Below, piece by piece: positions 43,533 through 55,854 of a stretch of DNA of 64,000 nucleotides. The stretch is taken from NCBI RefSeq assembly GCF_011355085.1, contig NZ_VXCP01000013.1, positions 62,001 to 126,000 of the forward strand, written 5' to 3'. The position numbers were made by a program, and so were the translations under genes. This DNA is from Pseudomonas akapageensis. Lineage in GTDB: Bacteria > Pseudomonadota > Gammaproteobacteria > Pseudomonadales > Pseudomonadaceae. The notes below the pieces were generated by a model, which was not told the origin of the DNA, made no database searches, and saw only the letters and a list, made by a program, of their open reading frames with translations. Each line of letters starts with the position of its first letter. Position 1 is the stretch's first letter.

Positions 43533-44081
43533 ATGAACCGCACCGGCCGCGCCCTTGCCCTGGGCTGCCTGTTGCTTCTTCAGCCCCTGCTGGCCTCGGC
43601 AGGCGGTAACTCGTTGTTGATCCCAGCGATGGGTCGCTGCACCCTCAATACTCAGCCCGAAGACTTGCCGCAGGCACTGGCCGCGTGCAAGGAAGCTGCG
43701 CAATCGGGGGATGTCCAGGCGCAATACGAGTTGGGCGAGTACTACTACGACGGCAAAAACACGCCGCGCGACCTCAATCAGGCCCTGAATTATTTCGAGC
43801 AGGCCTCGCTGCAAGGCCATGCCCAGGCTCAATACAATCTCGGCGTGATGTTCTTTCGTGGCGAAGGGGTGAAGGCCAATAACGTTCAAGCCTACATCTT
43901 GCTGAAAATATCGGCGGTCAACGGCGACGAAGACGCCCTGGATGTTGCCGACGAGGTTTCCGGACAGATGCGCCGCGACGAACTGGAAGTCGCAACGCAG
44001 GTCCTGGGGCAAATTTTCCGTAAATACCTGCTGGAGCTGCAAACGGCCGACGGCCGTACGCCGTTCTCGCCGCTGCCTTGA
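43533..44081 (+). CDS. Secreted Sel1-repeat (TPR-like) protein
   Basis: A 182-residue exported protein. The signal peptide (about 1-23, ALGCLLLLQPLLASAGG) is followed by two or three Sel1 repeats: AAQSGDVQAQYELGEYYYDG and ASLQGHAQAQYNLGVMFFRG (each split from neighbouring text), then a degenerate third (AYILLKISAVNGDEDALDVA). Such helical pairs bind proteins, usually in the periplasm. The partner is unknown. ATG 43533 is chosen for the signal peptide; GAGGTAAG lies about 12 bases upstream. It converges on the DUF1820 gene. Confidence 0.85.
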   Translation: MNRTGRALALGCLLLLQPLLASAGGNSLLIPAMGRCTLNTQPEDLPQALAACKEAAQSGDVQAQYELGEYYYDGKNTPRDLNQALNYFEQASLQGHAQAQYNLGVMFFRGEGVKANNVQAYILLKISAVNGDEDALDVADEVSGQMRRDELEVATQVLGQIFRKYLLELQTADGRTPFSPLP

Positions 44082-44087
44082 AGCCGC

Positions 44088-44414
44088 TTACTTCTCCGGC
44101 ATCGGCATGGGGAATGGCATCACGTTGCTCACGCCACGCGCTTCGCTGATCTTTGGGGTACCCAGGCGCTCGACTTCGTCGATGCGAATGATCGAATGCA
44201 TCGGTACGAAACTGCGCACGACACCTTCGAACTGCGCCTTGAGCTTTTCTTCGCTCGGGTCGACGACGACCTGAGTGCGCTCACCAAAGACGAACTCTTC
44301 CACTTCGAGAAAACCCCAGAGATCACTTTGGTAGATCTGCTTGGCGTACATCTCGAACACCTGGCCCTGGTTAAGGAAAATCACTTTGTAGATTGGTGCT
44401 TCGCGTTTGATCAT
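44088..44414 (-). CDS. DUF1820 family protein
   Basis: A 108-residue soluble protein with the DUF1820 pattern: YKVIFLNQGQVFEMYAKQI, then SDLWGFLEVEEFVFGE, VVVDPSEEKLKAQFEGV and a C-terminal FVPMHSIIRIDEVE. The motif resembles a small barrel that could bind nucleic acid or protein, but no role is established. It is divergent from miaB and converges with the Sel1 gene six bases away. Confidence 0.88.
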   Translation of the reverse strand: MIKREAPIYKVIFLNQGQVFEMYAKQIYQSDLWGFLEVEEFVFGERTQVVVDPSEEKLKAQFEGVVRSFVPMHSIIRIDEVERLGTPKISEARGVSNVMPFPMPMPEK

Positions 44415-44507
44415 CTTGGGCGGATAACAGTCGGGGATAGAGAGGAGGGCGAAAACTATAGCATAGCGGCCGGTCAGGCAATGCTAGGAACCGGTGGCCA
44501 TGACCAC

Positions 44508-44513
44508 TATAAT
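44508..44513 (+). promoter_or_regulatory. Candidate -10 element of miaB
   Basis: A consensus TATAAT lies 33 bases before the miaB start. No good -35 hexamer is present at 16-18 bases, so the assignment is weak. Confidence 0.35.
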
Positions 44514-44545
44514 GCGCGGTTCTTCGAATCACCTGATGATCACGC

Positions 44546-45874
44546 ATGAGCAAGAAGCTTTATATCGAAACCCACGGCTGCCAGATGAACGAGTACGACA
44601 GCTCGCGCATGGTCGACCTGCTGGGTGAACATCAAGCCCTGGAAGTCACTGCTCGCGCAGAGGACGCCGACGTCATCTTGCTCAACACCTGTTCGATCCG
44701 CGAACGCGCCCAGGACCGGGTGTATTCCCAGCTGGGTCGCTGGCGCGAGCTGAAGCTCGCCAACCCGGAGATGGTCATCGCCGTCGGCGGCTGCGTGGCC
44801 AGCCAGGAAGGCGAAGCCATTCGCGACCGTGCACCCTATGTCGACGTGGTCTTCGGCCCGCAGACGCTGCACCGCCTGCCGGAAATGATCGACGCCGCGC
44901 GCATCACCAAACTGCCGCAGGTCGATGTTTCCTTCCCGGAAATCGAAAAATTCGATCACCTGCCCGAGCCGCGTATCGACGGCCCGACGGCCTACGTATC
45001 GGTCATGGAAGGCTGCAGCAAATACTGCACCTTCTGCGTGGTGCCCTACACCCGCGGCGAGGAAGTCAGTCGCCCCTTCGATGACGTGCTGGCCGAAATC
45101 ATTCACCTGGCTGAAAATGGCGTGCGCGAAGTGACTCTGCTCGGCCAGAACGTCAACGGCTATCGCGGTCTGACCCACGATGGTCGCCTGGCCGACCTGG
45201 CCGAACTGATCCGCGTGGTCGCGGCTGTCGAGGGTATCGAACGCATCCGCTACACCACCTCGCACCCGCTGGAGTTTTCCGACAGTCTGATCCAGGCCCA
45301 CGCCGAGGTTCCGGAACTGGTCAAGCACCTGCACCTGCCGGTGCAATCGGGCTCGGACCGGGTGCTGGCTGCCATGAAGCGCAACCACACCGTGCTCGAG
45401 TACAAATCCAAGCTGCGCAAACTCAAGGCCGCCGTGCCTGACATCTGCATCAGCTCGGACTTCATCGTCGGCTTCCCCGGCGAGACCGAGAAAGATTTCG
45501 AACAGACCATGAAACTGGTTGCCGATGTGGGCTTCGACTTTTCCTACTCGTTCGTTTACAGCCAGCGCCCGGGCACACCCGCCGCCGACCTGCCGGACGA
45601 AACCCCGGAAGAGCTGAAAAAGGAGCGCCTGGCCGCCCTGCAGCATCGCCTCAACCAGCAGGGGTTCGAGATCAGCCGACAAATGGTCGGCAGCATCCAG
45701 CGCATCCTGGTCACCGATTATTCGCGCAAGGACCCTGGCCAATTGCAGGGGCGCACCGAGAATAATCGTATCGTCAACTTCACCTGCGACAATCCCAAGT
45801 TGATCGGCCAGTTCGTCGACGTGCATATCGATGCCGCACAACCGCACTCGCTGCGTGGCTCGCTGACGCAATGA
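44546..45874 (+). CDS. miaB: tRNA-2-methylthio-N6-dimethylallyladenosine synthase
   Basis: A radical SAM enzyme adding the 2-methylthio group to i6A37 in tRNA. The 442-residue protein has the N-terminal methylthiotransferase domain with three cluster cysteines ([35 protein letters not shown]), the radical SAM motif in [16 protein letters not shown], and a C-terminal TRAM domain ([20 protein letters not shown]). Length matches MiaB. It begins the conserved miaB-ybeZ-ybeY-corC-lnt block, 125 bases before ybeZ. Confidence 0.96.
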   Translation: MSKKLYIETHGCQMNEYDSSRMVDLLGEHQALEVTARAEDADVILLNTCSIRERAQDRVYSQLGRWRELKLANPEMVIAVGGCVASQEGEAIRDRAPYVDVVFGPQTLHRLPEMIDAARITKLPQVDVSFPEIEKFDHLPEPRIDGPTAYVSVMEGCSKYCTFCVVPYTRGEEVSRPFDDVLAEIIHLAENGVREVTLLGQNVNGYRGLTHDGRLADLAELIRVVAAVEGIERIRYTTSHPLEFSDSLIQAHAEVPELVKHLHLPVQSGSDRVLAAMKRNHTVLEYKSKLRKLKAAVPDICISSDFIVGFPGETEKDFEQTMKLVADVGFDFSYSFVYSQRPGTPAADLPDETPEELKKERLAALQHRLNQQGFEISRQMVGSIQRILVTDYSRKDPGQLQGRTENNRIVNFTCDNPKLIGQFVDVHIDAAQPHSLRGSLTQ

Positions 45875-45999
45875 CCGACCTTGAACCGGGCCTGCAACCG
45901 GGCCCGGCCACCCCTCATCGCTTAAGAGCTTTCGCGCCCGGGCAGGTGGGGTTATCCTTGAGCTCATATCCATTGCCGTCGGGCGGCTAAAAAACAACC

Positions 46000-47004
46000 T
46001 TGAACGCACCCATAGAACCACATCGTTTCATTCTCGAGCCCTTTGAGGCTCGCCGCTTCGCTAATCTTTGCGGGCAATTCGACGAGCACCTGCGCTTGAT
46101 CGAACAGCGCCTGGCCATCGAGATCCGCAACCGCGGCAATCAGTTCGAGCTGATTGGCGAACCCAAGCACACCTCCTCCGCCGAGCACCTGCTAAGACGC
46201 CTGTACCGCGAGACAAAGGCCAGCGAACTGTCTCCGGACATGGTGCACCTGTTCCTGCAGGAATCCGCCGTCGAAGAGCTGGAAAACCCGGCAGCCGCGG
46301 AAGTCGGCGTATCCCTGCGTACACGCAAGGGCATGATTCGCCCGCGTGGGCTGAACCAGCAGCGTTACGTCAAGGAAATCCTCGGCAACGACATCAACTT
46401 CGGCATTGGCCCGGCCGGTACCGGCAAGACCTACCTGGCGGTAGCCTGCGCGGTGGATGCACTGGAGCGCGAGCAAGTGCGCCGCATCCTGCTGGTGCGG
46501 CCAGCCGTGGAAGCCGGCGAGAAGCTCGGCTTCCTGCCTGGCGACCTGGCCCAGAAGATCGACCCGTATCTGCGCCCCCTGTACGACGCCCTCTATGAAA
46601 TGCTGGGATTCGAGCACGTGGCCAAGCTGATCGAGCGCCAGGTCATCGAAATCGCTCCGCTGGCCTACATGCGCGGTCGCACGCTGAACAACAGCTTCAT
46701 CATCCTCGACGAGAGCCAGAACACCACCGTCGAGCAGATGAAAATGTTCCTGACCCGGATCGGGTTCGGCTCCACCGCCGTGATCACCGGCGACATCACC
46801 CAGGTCGACCTGCCCAAGGGCACGAAGTCCGGCCTGTCCCATGTCATCGACGTGCTCAAGGACGTTCCAGGTATCAGCTTCACCCACTTCAAACCCAAGG
46901 ACGTGGTGCGCCATCCATTGGTGCAGCGAATCGTCGAAGCCTATGAGCGCTTCGACAGCCGCACCACCTCAATCGAGGACGGGGATAGACGCCGCGATGC
47001 TTGA
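46000..47004 (+). CDS. ybeZ: PhoH-like ATPase YbeZ
   Basis: A 334-residue PhoH-family P-loop ATPase, linked in relatives to YbeY and RNA/ribosome quality control. Walker A is [12 protein letters not shown], with [16 protein letters not shown], Walker B in [12 protein letters not shown], and [10 protein letters not shown]. The start appears to be TTG at 46000 ([15 protein letters not shown] agrees with the family N-terminus); no ATG lies nearby in frame, and no strong ribosome site is visible. It overlaps ybeY by eight bases. Confidence 0.93.
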   Translation: MNAPIEPHRFILEPFEARRFANLCGQFDEHLRLIEQRLAIEIRNRGNQFELIGEPKHTSSAEHLLRRLYRETKASELSPDMVHLFLQESAVEELENPAAAEVGVSLRTRKGMIRPRGLNQQRYVKEILGNDINFGIGPAGTGKTYLAVACAVDALEREQVRRILLVRPAVEAGEKLGFLPGDLAQKIDPYLRPLYDALYEMLGFEHVAKLIERQVIEIAPLAYMRGRTLNNSFIILDESQNTTVEQMKMFLTRIGFGSTAVITGDITQVDLPKGTKSGLSHVIDVLKDVPGISFTHFKPKDVVRHPLVQRIVEAYERFDSRTTSIEDGDRRRDA

Positions 47005-47491
47005 GCTTGATCTGCAACGGGCCAGCGATAAACCTGGCCCAAGCGATGCCGATTTTCGCCGCTGGTGCGAGCTGGCATTGCGCCAGCGCAGTGCCGATTC
47101 GGAGATGACCATTCGCCTGGTCGACGAAACCGAAGGTCGCGAACTCAACCACACCTACCGCCACAAGGACTACGCCACCAACGTATTGTCCTTCCCGGCG
47201 GACGTACCGGACGACATGCTGGATATCCCACTATTGGGGGATCTGGTGATTTGCGTCCCGGTGGTCGAGCGCGAAGCCGCCGAACAAGGCAAGGCACTGG
47301 ACGCCCATTGGGCGCACCTGGTCATCCATGGATGCCTGCACCTGCTGGGTTACGACCACATCGATGAGGATGAGGCCGAAGAAATGGAAGCACTGGAACG
47401 AACGTTGCTTGCTGAATTGGGTCATCCGGACCCATACGCCGACGACGAAACCGATACTCCGACTAAAGACACAAGCAAGGATCACGAGTAA
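46997..47491 (+). CDS. ybeY: Endoribonuclease YbeY
   Basis: A 164-residue zinc-dependent RNase for 16S rRNA 3' maturation and 70S quality control. The diagnostic metal motif [11 protein letters not shown] is intact, and [19 protein letters not shown] is the expected conserved upstream segment. The C-terminus is extended with acidic and Thr-rich residues. ATG 46997 overlaps the end of ybeZ, so translation is likely coupled. corC follows after five bases. Confidence 0.95.
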   Translation: MLELDLQRASDKPGPSDADFRRWCELALRQRSADSEMTIRLVDETEGRELNHTYRHKDYATNVLSFPADVPDDMLDIPLLGDLVICVPVVEREAAEQGKALDAHWAHLVIHGCLHLLGYDHIDEDEAEEMEALERTLLAELGHPDPYADDETDTPTKDTSKDHE

Positions 47492-47496
47492 GCGCC

Positions 47497-48336
47497 ATGA
47501 GCGAAGACCGATCGAGCAACGGGCAGAAGTCCTGGCTGGGAAAAATCACCCAGGCTTTTGCCCATGAGCCGAAAAACCGCCAGGAGCTGCTGGAGCTGCT
47601 GCGCGAAGCCCACCAGAACAAGCTGCTCGACAGCGAGGCACTGACCATCGTCGAAGGCGCCATCCAGGTTGCGGACCTGCAGGTGCGTGACATCATGGTC
47701 CCGCGCTCGCAGATGATGAGCATCAAGTCGACGCAAACACCGCGCGAGTTCCTGCCGGCGGTCATTGACGCCGCGCATTCGCGCTATCCGGTGATCGGCG
47801 AAAGCCACGACGACGTTCTGGGTGTGCTGCTGGCCAAGGACTTGCTGCCGCTGATCCTCAAGGAGAACGGCGACAACTTCAATCTCAAGGACCTGCTGCG
47901 GCCGGCGACCTTCGTTCCCGAGTCCAAGCGCCTCAACGTGCTGCTGCGTGAATTCCGCGCCAACCATAACCACATGGCCATCGTCATCGACGAATACGGC
48001 GGCGTGGCTGGCCTGGTGACAATTGAAGACGTGCTGGAACAGATCGTCGGCGACATCGAAGACGAACACGACGTCGAAGAAGACAGCTACATCAAGCCGT
48101 TGCCCAGCGGCGACTTCCTGATCAAGGCGCTGACGCCGATCGAGAACTTCAACGAGTTCTTCGATTGCGAGTTTTCCGACGATGAGTTCGACACCGTTGG
48201 CGGCCTGGTCATGAGCGCCTTCGGGCATCTGCCAAAACGCAACGAAACCACCGAAATCGGTGCTTATCGTTTCCGTATTCTCAACGCCGACAGCCGACGG
48301 ATACACTTGCTGCGCCTGACACCCATTTCCCGTTAA
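47497..48336 (+). CDS. corC: CorC/HlyC-family CBS-domain protein
   Basis: A 279-residue cytoplasmic protein with two CBS domains (about 70-195; VRDIMVPRSQMMSIKS, and FVPESKRLNVLLREFRANHN in part) and a CorC_HlyC C-terminal domain (LPSGDFLIKALTPIENFNEFF, in part DEFDTVGGLVMSAFGHLP). It is associated with magnesium/cobalt efflux and in pseudomonads always sits next to lnt. Co-transcribed with ybeY (5-base gap) and lnt (8-base gap). Confidence 0.93.
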   Translation: MSEDRSSNGQKSWLGKITQAFAHEPKNRQELLELLREAHQNKLLDSEALTIVEGAIQVADLQVRDIMVPRSQMMSIKSTQTPREFLPAVIDAAHSRYPVIGESHDDVLGVLLAKDLLPLILKENGDNFNLKDLLRPATFVPESKRLNVLLREFRANHNHMAIVIDEYGGVAGLVTIEDVLEQIVGDIEDEHDVEEDSYIKPLPSGDFLIKALTPIENFNEFFDCEFSDDEFDTVGGLVMSAFGHLPKRNETTEIGAYRFRILNADSRRIHLLRLTPISR

Positions 48337-48344
48337 GGATAACC

Positions 48345-49862
48345 ATGCGTTGGATCACCCGCCCCGGCTGGCCCGGTAACCTGCTGGCCATGGCGGCCGG
48401 CGCAATTACCACCCTGGCCCTGGCGCCCTTCGACATCTGGCCGCTGGCCTTGCTGTCGCTGGGCATGTTCTATCTCGGCTTGCGCGAGTTGACCCCACGC
48501 CAGGCGCTGTGGCGGGGCTGGAGCTATGGGTTCGGCACCTTCGCTGCCGGCATCTTCTGGATCTACGTCAGCATTCACGACTACGGCGGCGCTTCGCCCC
48601 TGCTGGCAGGCCTGTTGATGCTGGCGTTCATCGCTGCCATCGCCTTCTTTTTCGCCCTGCCCGCCTGGATATGGGCGCGCTGGATCCGCCGCGAGGAAGC
48701 TCCGCTTGCCGACGCCCTGGCCTTCGCCGCCCTGTGGCTGGGGCAGGAAGCCTTTCGCGGCTGGTTCCTGACCGGCTTCCCCTGGCTCTACGCGGGCTAC
48801 AGTCAACTCGACGGCCCGCTGGCCGGCCTTGCGCCACTGGGCGGTATCTGGCTGATTTCCTTCACCCTGGCGCTGACGGCGGCGCTGCTGTGCAACCTGA
48901 ATCGGCTGACCCCACGCAAAAGCTTTCTCGCTGTTGGGGTAGCCTTGCTGCTGGCTCCCTGGATCATCGGCCTGGCGCTCAAGGCGCATGCCTGGACCAG
49001 CCCGGCAGGCCCGGCCCTGAAGGTTGCCGCCATCCAGGGTAACGTCGAGCAAAGCCTCAAATGGGACCCCGAACACCTGAATGCACAATTGGCCCTGTAC
49101 CGGGACATGACCTTCAGTTCGAAACCGGTCGACCTGATCATCTGGCCGGAAACTGCGGTGCCGTACCTGAAAGAGTCCGCCCAGGGCTACCTGGACATGA
49201 TCGGTGGCTTTGCCAGTGACCGACAGTCAGCCTTGATTACCGGCGTGCCGGTGCGAGAAATCGTCCACGATCAAAAGCGCTACTACAACGGTATTACCGT
49301 GGTCGGTGAAGGCGACGGCACCTACCTCAAGCAGAAACTGGTGCCTTTTGGCGAATACGTGCCGCTGCAAAATCTGCTGCGCGGCCTGATCGCCTTCTTC
49401 GACCTGCCGATGTCGGACTTCGCCCGCGGCCCCGATGACCAGGCCTTGTTGCAGGCAAAGGGCTATCAACTGGCCCCTTACATCTGCTACGAAGTGGTCT
49501 ACCCGGAATTCGCCGCCAGCCTGGCCGCCCGCAGCGACTTGCTGCTGACCATCAGCAACGACACCTGGTTCGGCACCTCGATCGGCCCGCTGCAGCACCT
49601 GCAGATGGCTCAGATGCGCGCCCTGGAAGCCGGTCGCTGGATGATTCGTGCCACCAACAACGGCGTGACCGGCCTGATCGACCCCTTTGGCAAGATCACG
49701 GCACAAATCCCGCAGTTCGAACGCGGCATCCTCTACGGCGAAGTGGTGCCGATGCACCACCTCACGCCGTACCTGAAATGGCGCTCCTGGCCGCTGATCA
49801 TTCTCAGCGTCCTACTGCTGGGCTGGGCGCTGTTGGCCAGCCGCATTGCCAAGACCGTCTGA
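48345..49862 (+). CDS. lnt: Apolipoprotein N-acyltransferase
   Basis: Adds the third acyl chain to bacterial lipoproteins at the periplasmic face of the inner membrane. The 505-residue protein has about seven N-terminal membrane helices and a nitrilase-like domain with the catalytic triad: Glu in LIIWPETAVPYL, Lys in YLKQKLVPFGEYVP and Cys in LAPYICYEVVYPEF. One more helix (PLIILSVLLLGWALLAS) ends the protein. Its last 51 bases overlap the convergent YdcF-like gene. It closes the miaB-lnt block. Confidence 0.95.
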   Translation: MRWITRPGWPGNLLAMAAGAITTLALAPFDIWPLALLSLGMFYLGLRELTPRQALWRGWSYGFGTFAAGIFWIYVSIHDYGGASPLLAGLLMLAFIAAIAFFFALPAWIWARWIRREEAPLADALAFAALWLGQEAFRGWFLTGFPWLYAGYSQLDGPLAGLAPLGGIWLISFTLALTAALLCNLNRLTPRKSFLAVGVALLLAPWIIGLALKAHAWTSPAGPALKVAAIQGNVEQSLKWDPEHLNAQLALYRDMTFSSKPVDLIIWPETAVPYLKESAQGYLDMIGGFASDRQSALITGVPVREIVHDQKRYYNGITVVGEGDGTYLKQKLVPFGEYVPLQNLLRGLIAFFDLPMSDFARGPDDQALLQAKGYQLAPYICYEVVYPEFAASLAARSDLLLTISNDTWFGTSIGPLQHLQMAQMRALEAGRWMIRATNNGVTGLIDPFGKITAQIPQFERGILYGEVVPMHHLTPYLKWRSWPLIILSVLLLGWALLASRIAKTV

Positions 49863-50630
49863 CGATCCGCGATAGAACAGCCGGTATCCGAGCAGGCCAA
49901 CGGCTTCATTGAGCAGTTGGCCGCTCTGCCACACCGATTTGCTCTCGGGCATCCAGCCACCGAACGGACGAGCGTTGTCGACACTCAGAAAGCCCACGGG
50001 CGCGGCCACCACCGAAAAACCTGACTGTTCGAAACTCCAGAGAGAGCGCTGCATGTGCCAGGCCTGGGTGACCACCACCACGCGCTTGATGCCCTGCGGC
50101 AACAGCAATGCTGCGCTCATTTGCGCATTTTCCCAGGTGGTCCTGCTCTGCTCCTCCTTCCAGCGCACCGTCACACCGAAGTCGTCATGCAGTGTATCGG
50201 CCATGATCTGCGCCTCGCTGGGGGGCGATCCATAGTGCAAGCCACCGGAGGTCAATAGCGGCAAACCGGAGGCCTTGGCCAGGCGTGCGGCGTAGCGCAA
50301 TCGCTCGACAGCCACGCCGGTAGGCTGGTCTTCGCCCGACCAGGCAGGGTCTGCGCGTTCACGTCCCGACCCCAGCACAACGATCGCATCAGCCTGCCGA
50401 GCAAGGTCGGCCCACTGCCGCTCAAGCAGAGCCGGCTCGGTTTCCAGGCTGCGAGCGGCCATTTCCACGACAATCGGCAGGCTCATCAGCCAGAGACCGC
50501 CCAGCCCCAGCACAAAGCACAGTGCTGACAGGCGCGGCCAGCTACGCCTCAGCCACCAGGCAATGAGCAGCAGGAGGAACAGAACGCCCGGGGGCAGGAT
50601 CAATTGTTTTAGAAAGTAACGGAATGGCAT
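49812..50630 (-). CDS. YdcF/SanA-family (DUF218) membrane protein, ElyC-like
   Basis: A 272-residue protein with two N-terminal membrane helices (LPPGVLFLLLLIAWWLRRSW, split as LPPGVLFLLLLIAWW, and LCFVLGLGGLWLMSLPIV), then a DUF218 domain: ADAIVVLGSGRERADP, RLRYAARLAKASGLPLLTSGG, EEQSRTTWENAQMSA and VVVVTQAWHMQRSLWSFE. Relatives take part in envelope or polysaccharide carrier homeostasis. GGAG precedes ATG 50630. Its 3' end overlaps that of lnt by 51 bases on the opposite strand. Confidence 0.88.
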   Translation of the reverse strand: MPFRYFLKQLILPPGVLFLLLLIAWWLRRSWPRLSALCFVLGLGGLWLMSLPIVVEMAARSLETEPALLERQWADLARQADAIVVLGSGRERADPAWSGEDQPTGVAVERLRYAARLAKASGLPLLTSGGLHYGSPPSEAQIMADTLHDDFGVTVRWKEEQSRTTWENAQMSAALLLPQGIKRVVVVTQAWHMQRSLWSFEQSGFSVVAAPVGFLSVDNARPFGGWMPESKSVWQSGQLLNEAVGLLGYRLFYRGSSDGLGNAAGQQRPAQQ

Positions 50631-50756
50631 CGGGCATCTCCTTCGATGCCCGAAGCCTAAGAGGATTGGTGATCGGCAACAATATCCACAGGCCGCTGTG
50701 TTGTAAGCGCATGATGAAAAAATGCGCCCGGGCCCGTATCTGACTTATTTCAAAGG

Positions 50757-51080
50757 TTATTTGAATTGCAGCGTTCTGGATTTCGCCGTGGTTTTTCCCG
50801 AAGCCTTGTCTTTCAGCCAAATGACCCTGGCCGAAGGATGTGACTCTGTCTGCTCCCGAGCACTGGAGCTTCCATGCCCGCCTATCTTGTTCTTGTTGGA
50901 ATCCAGATAGGCATTGATCAATTCGAATTCAGCGCGGCTCAGGCCACGTAACTCCAATTCAGCAGGCACTTCATCTCGTAATCGAACCGCTGTTCTGGCC
51001 ATGTCCAAGGCTAACCCCAGACGGTCGATCAGCCGCTCGAACAACTCCGGTTTCATTGCTTTCAGCTGCGACTCTGCCAT
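50757..51080 (-). CDS. Hypothetical small protein
   Basis: A 107-residue product of unknown family. The first half is helical (MKPELFERLIDRLGLALDMA, in part, then LELRGLSRAEFELINAYLDS), and the second half is basic and probably disordered (SSSAREQTESHPSA onward). GAGGTGA lies seven bases before ATG 51080, which supports translation. It stands between the YdcF-like gene and leuS. The helix plus basic tail could contact nucleic acid, but there is no motif to prove that. Confidence 0.6.
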   Translation of the reverse strand: MAESQLKAMKPELFERLIDRLGLALDMARTAVRLRDEVPAELELRGLSRAEFELINAYLDSNKNKIGGHGSSSAREQTESHPSARVIWLKDKASGKTTAKSRTLQFK

Positions 51081-51247
51081 CCGCTCACCTCATTGAAGAT
51101 AAAACATACTCCCCACTCATGAGCTTAGCGCCGCACGCGGAACCAGCCGGATGCCGCGACCAACGGACGCGCCAGAGCCTCTGGAGCCCTATTGACGCAA
51201 TCAGGGTTTCCCTCGATAGACGGGGGTCATGTATGCTACTGCGTTGA

Positions 51248-53935
<2,688 letters not shown>

Positions 53936-53943
53936 TCGGATCG

Positions 53944-53968
53944 AGCGCCCGGACACTGTCCGGGCGCT
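53944..53968. other. Strong GC hairpin between leuS and lptE
   Basis: AGCGCCCGGA and TCCGGGCGCT pair perfectly around CACTG, directly after the leuS stop. No T-run follows, so it is more likely a processing or stabilising structure, or partial attenuator, than a full terminator. A similar GGGGCGC-CGA-GCGCCCC hairpin occurs at 54624-54640 before holA. Confidence 0.5.
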
Positions 53969-54010
53969 GTGCAGATAGTCGGCCCGGAAGGTTTCAAGGG
54001 AGCAACAAAC

Positions 54011-54616
54011 ATGATCAAACGCAATCTGCTGGTAATGGGCCTCGCGGTTCTGCTGAGCGCCTGCGGTTTCCAGCTGCGTGGCACCGGCACCAACGAAATG
54101 GCGATCAAGGAACTGGACCTGAGCGCGCGTAACGCTTATGGCGAAACCGTTACCCAACTTCGTCAAGCGCTCGAGAGCAGCGGCGTGAACGTCCACGCTG
54201 GCGCCCCCTACAAGCTGATCCTGACCAACGAGACCGAAAACCAGCGCGCCGCCAGCTATGCCGGCTCCACCAGTTCGGCGGAATACCAGCTGGACACCGT
54301 GCTGAACTACGAGATCGTCGGTCACCAGGACCGCTCGCTGCTCGCCGACAAGCTCGAAGTTCAGAAGAACTACATGTATGACGGTAACAACATCGCAGGG
54401 TCGGATCAGGAAGCGTCTCAGGCCCGCAAGGAAGTTCGCCGCGAGATGGTGCAACGCATGATGCTGCGTCTGCAGCAACTGACACCTGCCAATCTCGAAC
54501 AACTGCAGCAAACCGCTGACGCCAAGGCCCAGGCCCAGGCTGACGCCATCGAAGCGGCTCGTCGCTCCCAGGCCGACCAGCCACAACAATCACCGCTGCA
54601 GCTGCCGATCAAGTAA
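54011..54616 (+). CDS. lptE: LPS-assembly lipoprotein LptE
   Basis: An outer-membrane lipoprotein that plugs and assembles LptD for lipopolysaccharide export. The 201-residue protein has the signal peptide MIKRNLLVMGLAVLLSACGF with lipobox LSAC, then CGFQLRGTG and the LptE fold (LDTVLNYEIVG, EVRREMVQRMMLRLQQL). The Gln/Ala-rich C-terminus is low complexity. The start at 54011 is fixed by the signal peptide. It lies between leuS and holA. Confidence 0.95.
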   Translation: MIKRNLLVMGLAVLLSACGFQLRGTGTNEMAIKELDLSARNAYGETVTQLRQALESSGVNVHAGAPYKLILTNETENQRAASYAGSTSSAEYQLDTVLNYEIVGHQDRSLLADKLEVQKNYMYDGNNIAGSDQEASQARKEVRREMVQRMMLRLQQLTPANLEQLQQTADAKAQAQADAIEAARRSQADQPQQSPLQLPIK

Positions 54617-54654
54617 GTGGGCCGGGGCGCCGAGCGCCCCGCCTGCAGACGACC

Positions 54655-55692
54655 ATGAAGCTCACGCCAGCCCAACTCAATAAGCACCTGCAAGGCAGCC
54701 TCGCGCCGATCTACGTGGTCAGCGGCGATGATCCACTGCTCTGCCAGGAAGCCGCGGATGCCATTCGGGCAGCGGCTCGCCAGCAAGGTTTTGACGAACG
54801 CCAGGTCTTCAGCGCCGACGCCAATTTCGATTGGGGCACGCTGCTGCAGGCCGGTGCGAGCCTTTCGCTGTTCGCGCAACGGCGCCTGCTGGAACTGCGC
54901 CTGCCTTCGGGCAAGCCCGGCGACAAGGGCGCCGCAGCGCTGATCGAGTATTGCTCGCGCCCTGCCGAAGACACCCTGCTGCTGATCAGCCTGCCCAAGC
55001 TCGATGGCAGCGCGCAAAAAACCAAGTGGGGCAAGGCGCTGGTCGAAGGGGTGCAAACCCAGTTCATACAGATCTGGCCGGTTGACGCCGCGCAGTTGCC
55101 ACAATGGATCCGCCAACGCCTGTCCCAGGCGGGGCTTGCCGCGCAACAGGACGCTATCGAGCTGATTGCCGCCCGGGTCGAAGGCAATCTGTTGGCCGCC
55201 GCCCAGGAAATCGAAAAGCTCAAACTGCTGGCCGAAGACAACCAGATCACGGTTGAGACCGTTCAATCGGCGGTGGCCGACAGCGCCCGTTTCGACGTGT
55301 TCGGCCTGGTCGACGCCATTCTCAACGGCGAAGCCGCCCATGCCTTGCGCATGCTTGAAGGCCTGCGCGGCGAAGGCGTCGAACCGCCGGTAATCCTCTG
55401 GGCCCTGGCCCGGGAGCTGCGCCTGCTGGCGAGCCTGTCCCAGCAATACAGCCAGGGCGTGCCACTGGACAAAGCCTTCAGCCAGGCCCGGCCGCCCGTC
55501 TGGGACAAGCGCAAACCGCTGATGAGCAAAGCCCTGCAACGGCATTCGGCGTTGCGCTGGGGGCAACTGCTGCAGGACGCGCAACGGATCGACGCGCAGA
55601 TCAAGGGGCAGGCGGCGGGGTCGCCCTGGACCGGATTGGCGCGGTTGGTTTTGTTGATGGCGGGGCAGCGGTTGGCGTTGCCTGCTGAGTAA
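54655..55692 (+). CDS. holA: DNA polymerase III delta subunit
   Basis: The clamp-loader delta subunit that opens the beta sliding clamp. The 345-residue protein shows IYVVSGDDPLLCQEAADAIR near the start, FSADANFDWGTLLQAGASLS, LFAQRRLLELRLPSGKPGDKG (in part), WIRQRLSQAG and GNLLAAAQEIEKLKLL. As in the family, it has the AAA-like fold without a working ATP site. It follows lptE by 38 bases. A REP pair lies downstream before arfA. Confidence 0.94.
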   Translation: MKLTPAQLNKHLQGSLAPIYVVSGDDPLLCQEAADAIRAAARQQGFDERQVFSADANFDWGTLLQAGASLSLFAQRRLLELRLPSGKPGDKGAAALIEYCSRPAEDTLLLISLPKLDGSAQKTKWGKALVEGVQTQFIQIWPVDAAQLPQWIRQRLSQAGLAAQQDAIELIAARVEGNLLAAAQEIEKLKLLAEDNQITVETVQSAVADSARFDVFGLVDAILNGEAAHALRMLEGLRGEGVEPPVILWALARELRLLASLSQQYSQGVPLDKAFSQARPPVWDKRKPLMSKALQRHSALRWGQLLQDAQRIDAQIKGQAAGSPWTGLARLVLLMAGQRLALPAE

Positions 55693-55721
55693 GCTTGAGC
55701 CTTGCATCGCTTTATCTGGCC

Positions 55722-55791
55722 TCATCGCTGGCAAGCCAGCTCCCACAACGGTCTGTGGTGAACCCTGTGGGAGCTGGCTTGCCAGCGATGA
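55722..55791. repeat. REP pair, GCTGGCAAGCCAGC family
   Basis: Facing arms TCATCGCTGGCAAGCCAGCT and AGCTGGCTTGCCAGCGATGA, each extended by the CCCACA/TGTGGG pair. Same family as 10143-10209. It separates holA from arfA. Confidence 0.88.
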
Positions 55792-55854
55792 AAGCACCGC
55801 CGATATCTCTGCTATGCTACCGCGCGATCCAAAACCCCTCGGAGAATCCCGATC

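Noticed and set aside
51192..51220. TTGACG followed at 17 bases by GATAGA as a leuS promoter
   Set aside because: Only the -35 is a good match; the -10 fits three of six bases, so I did not list it.
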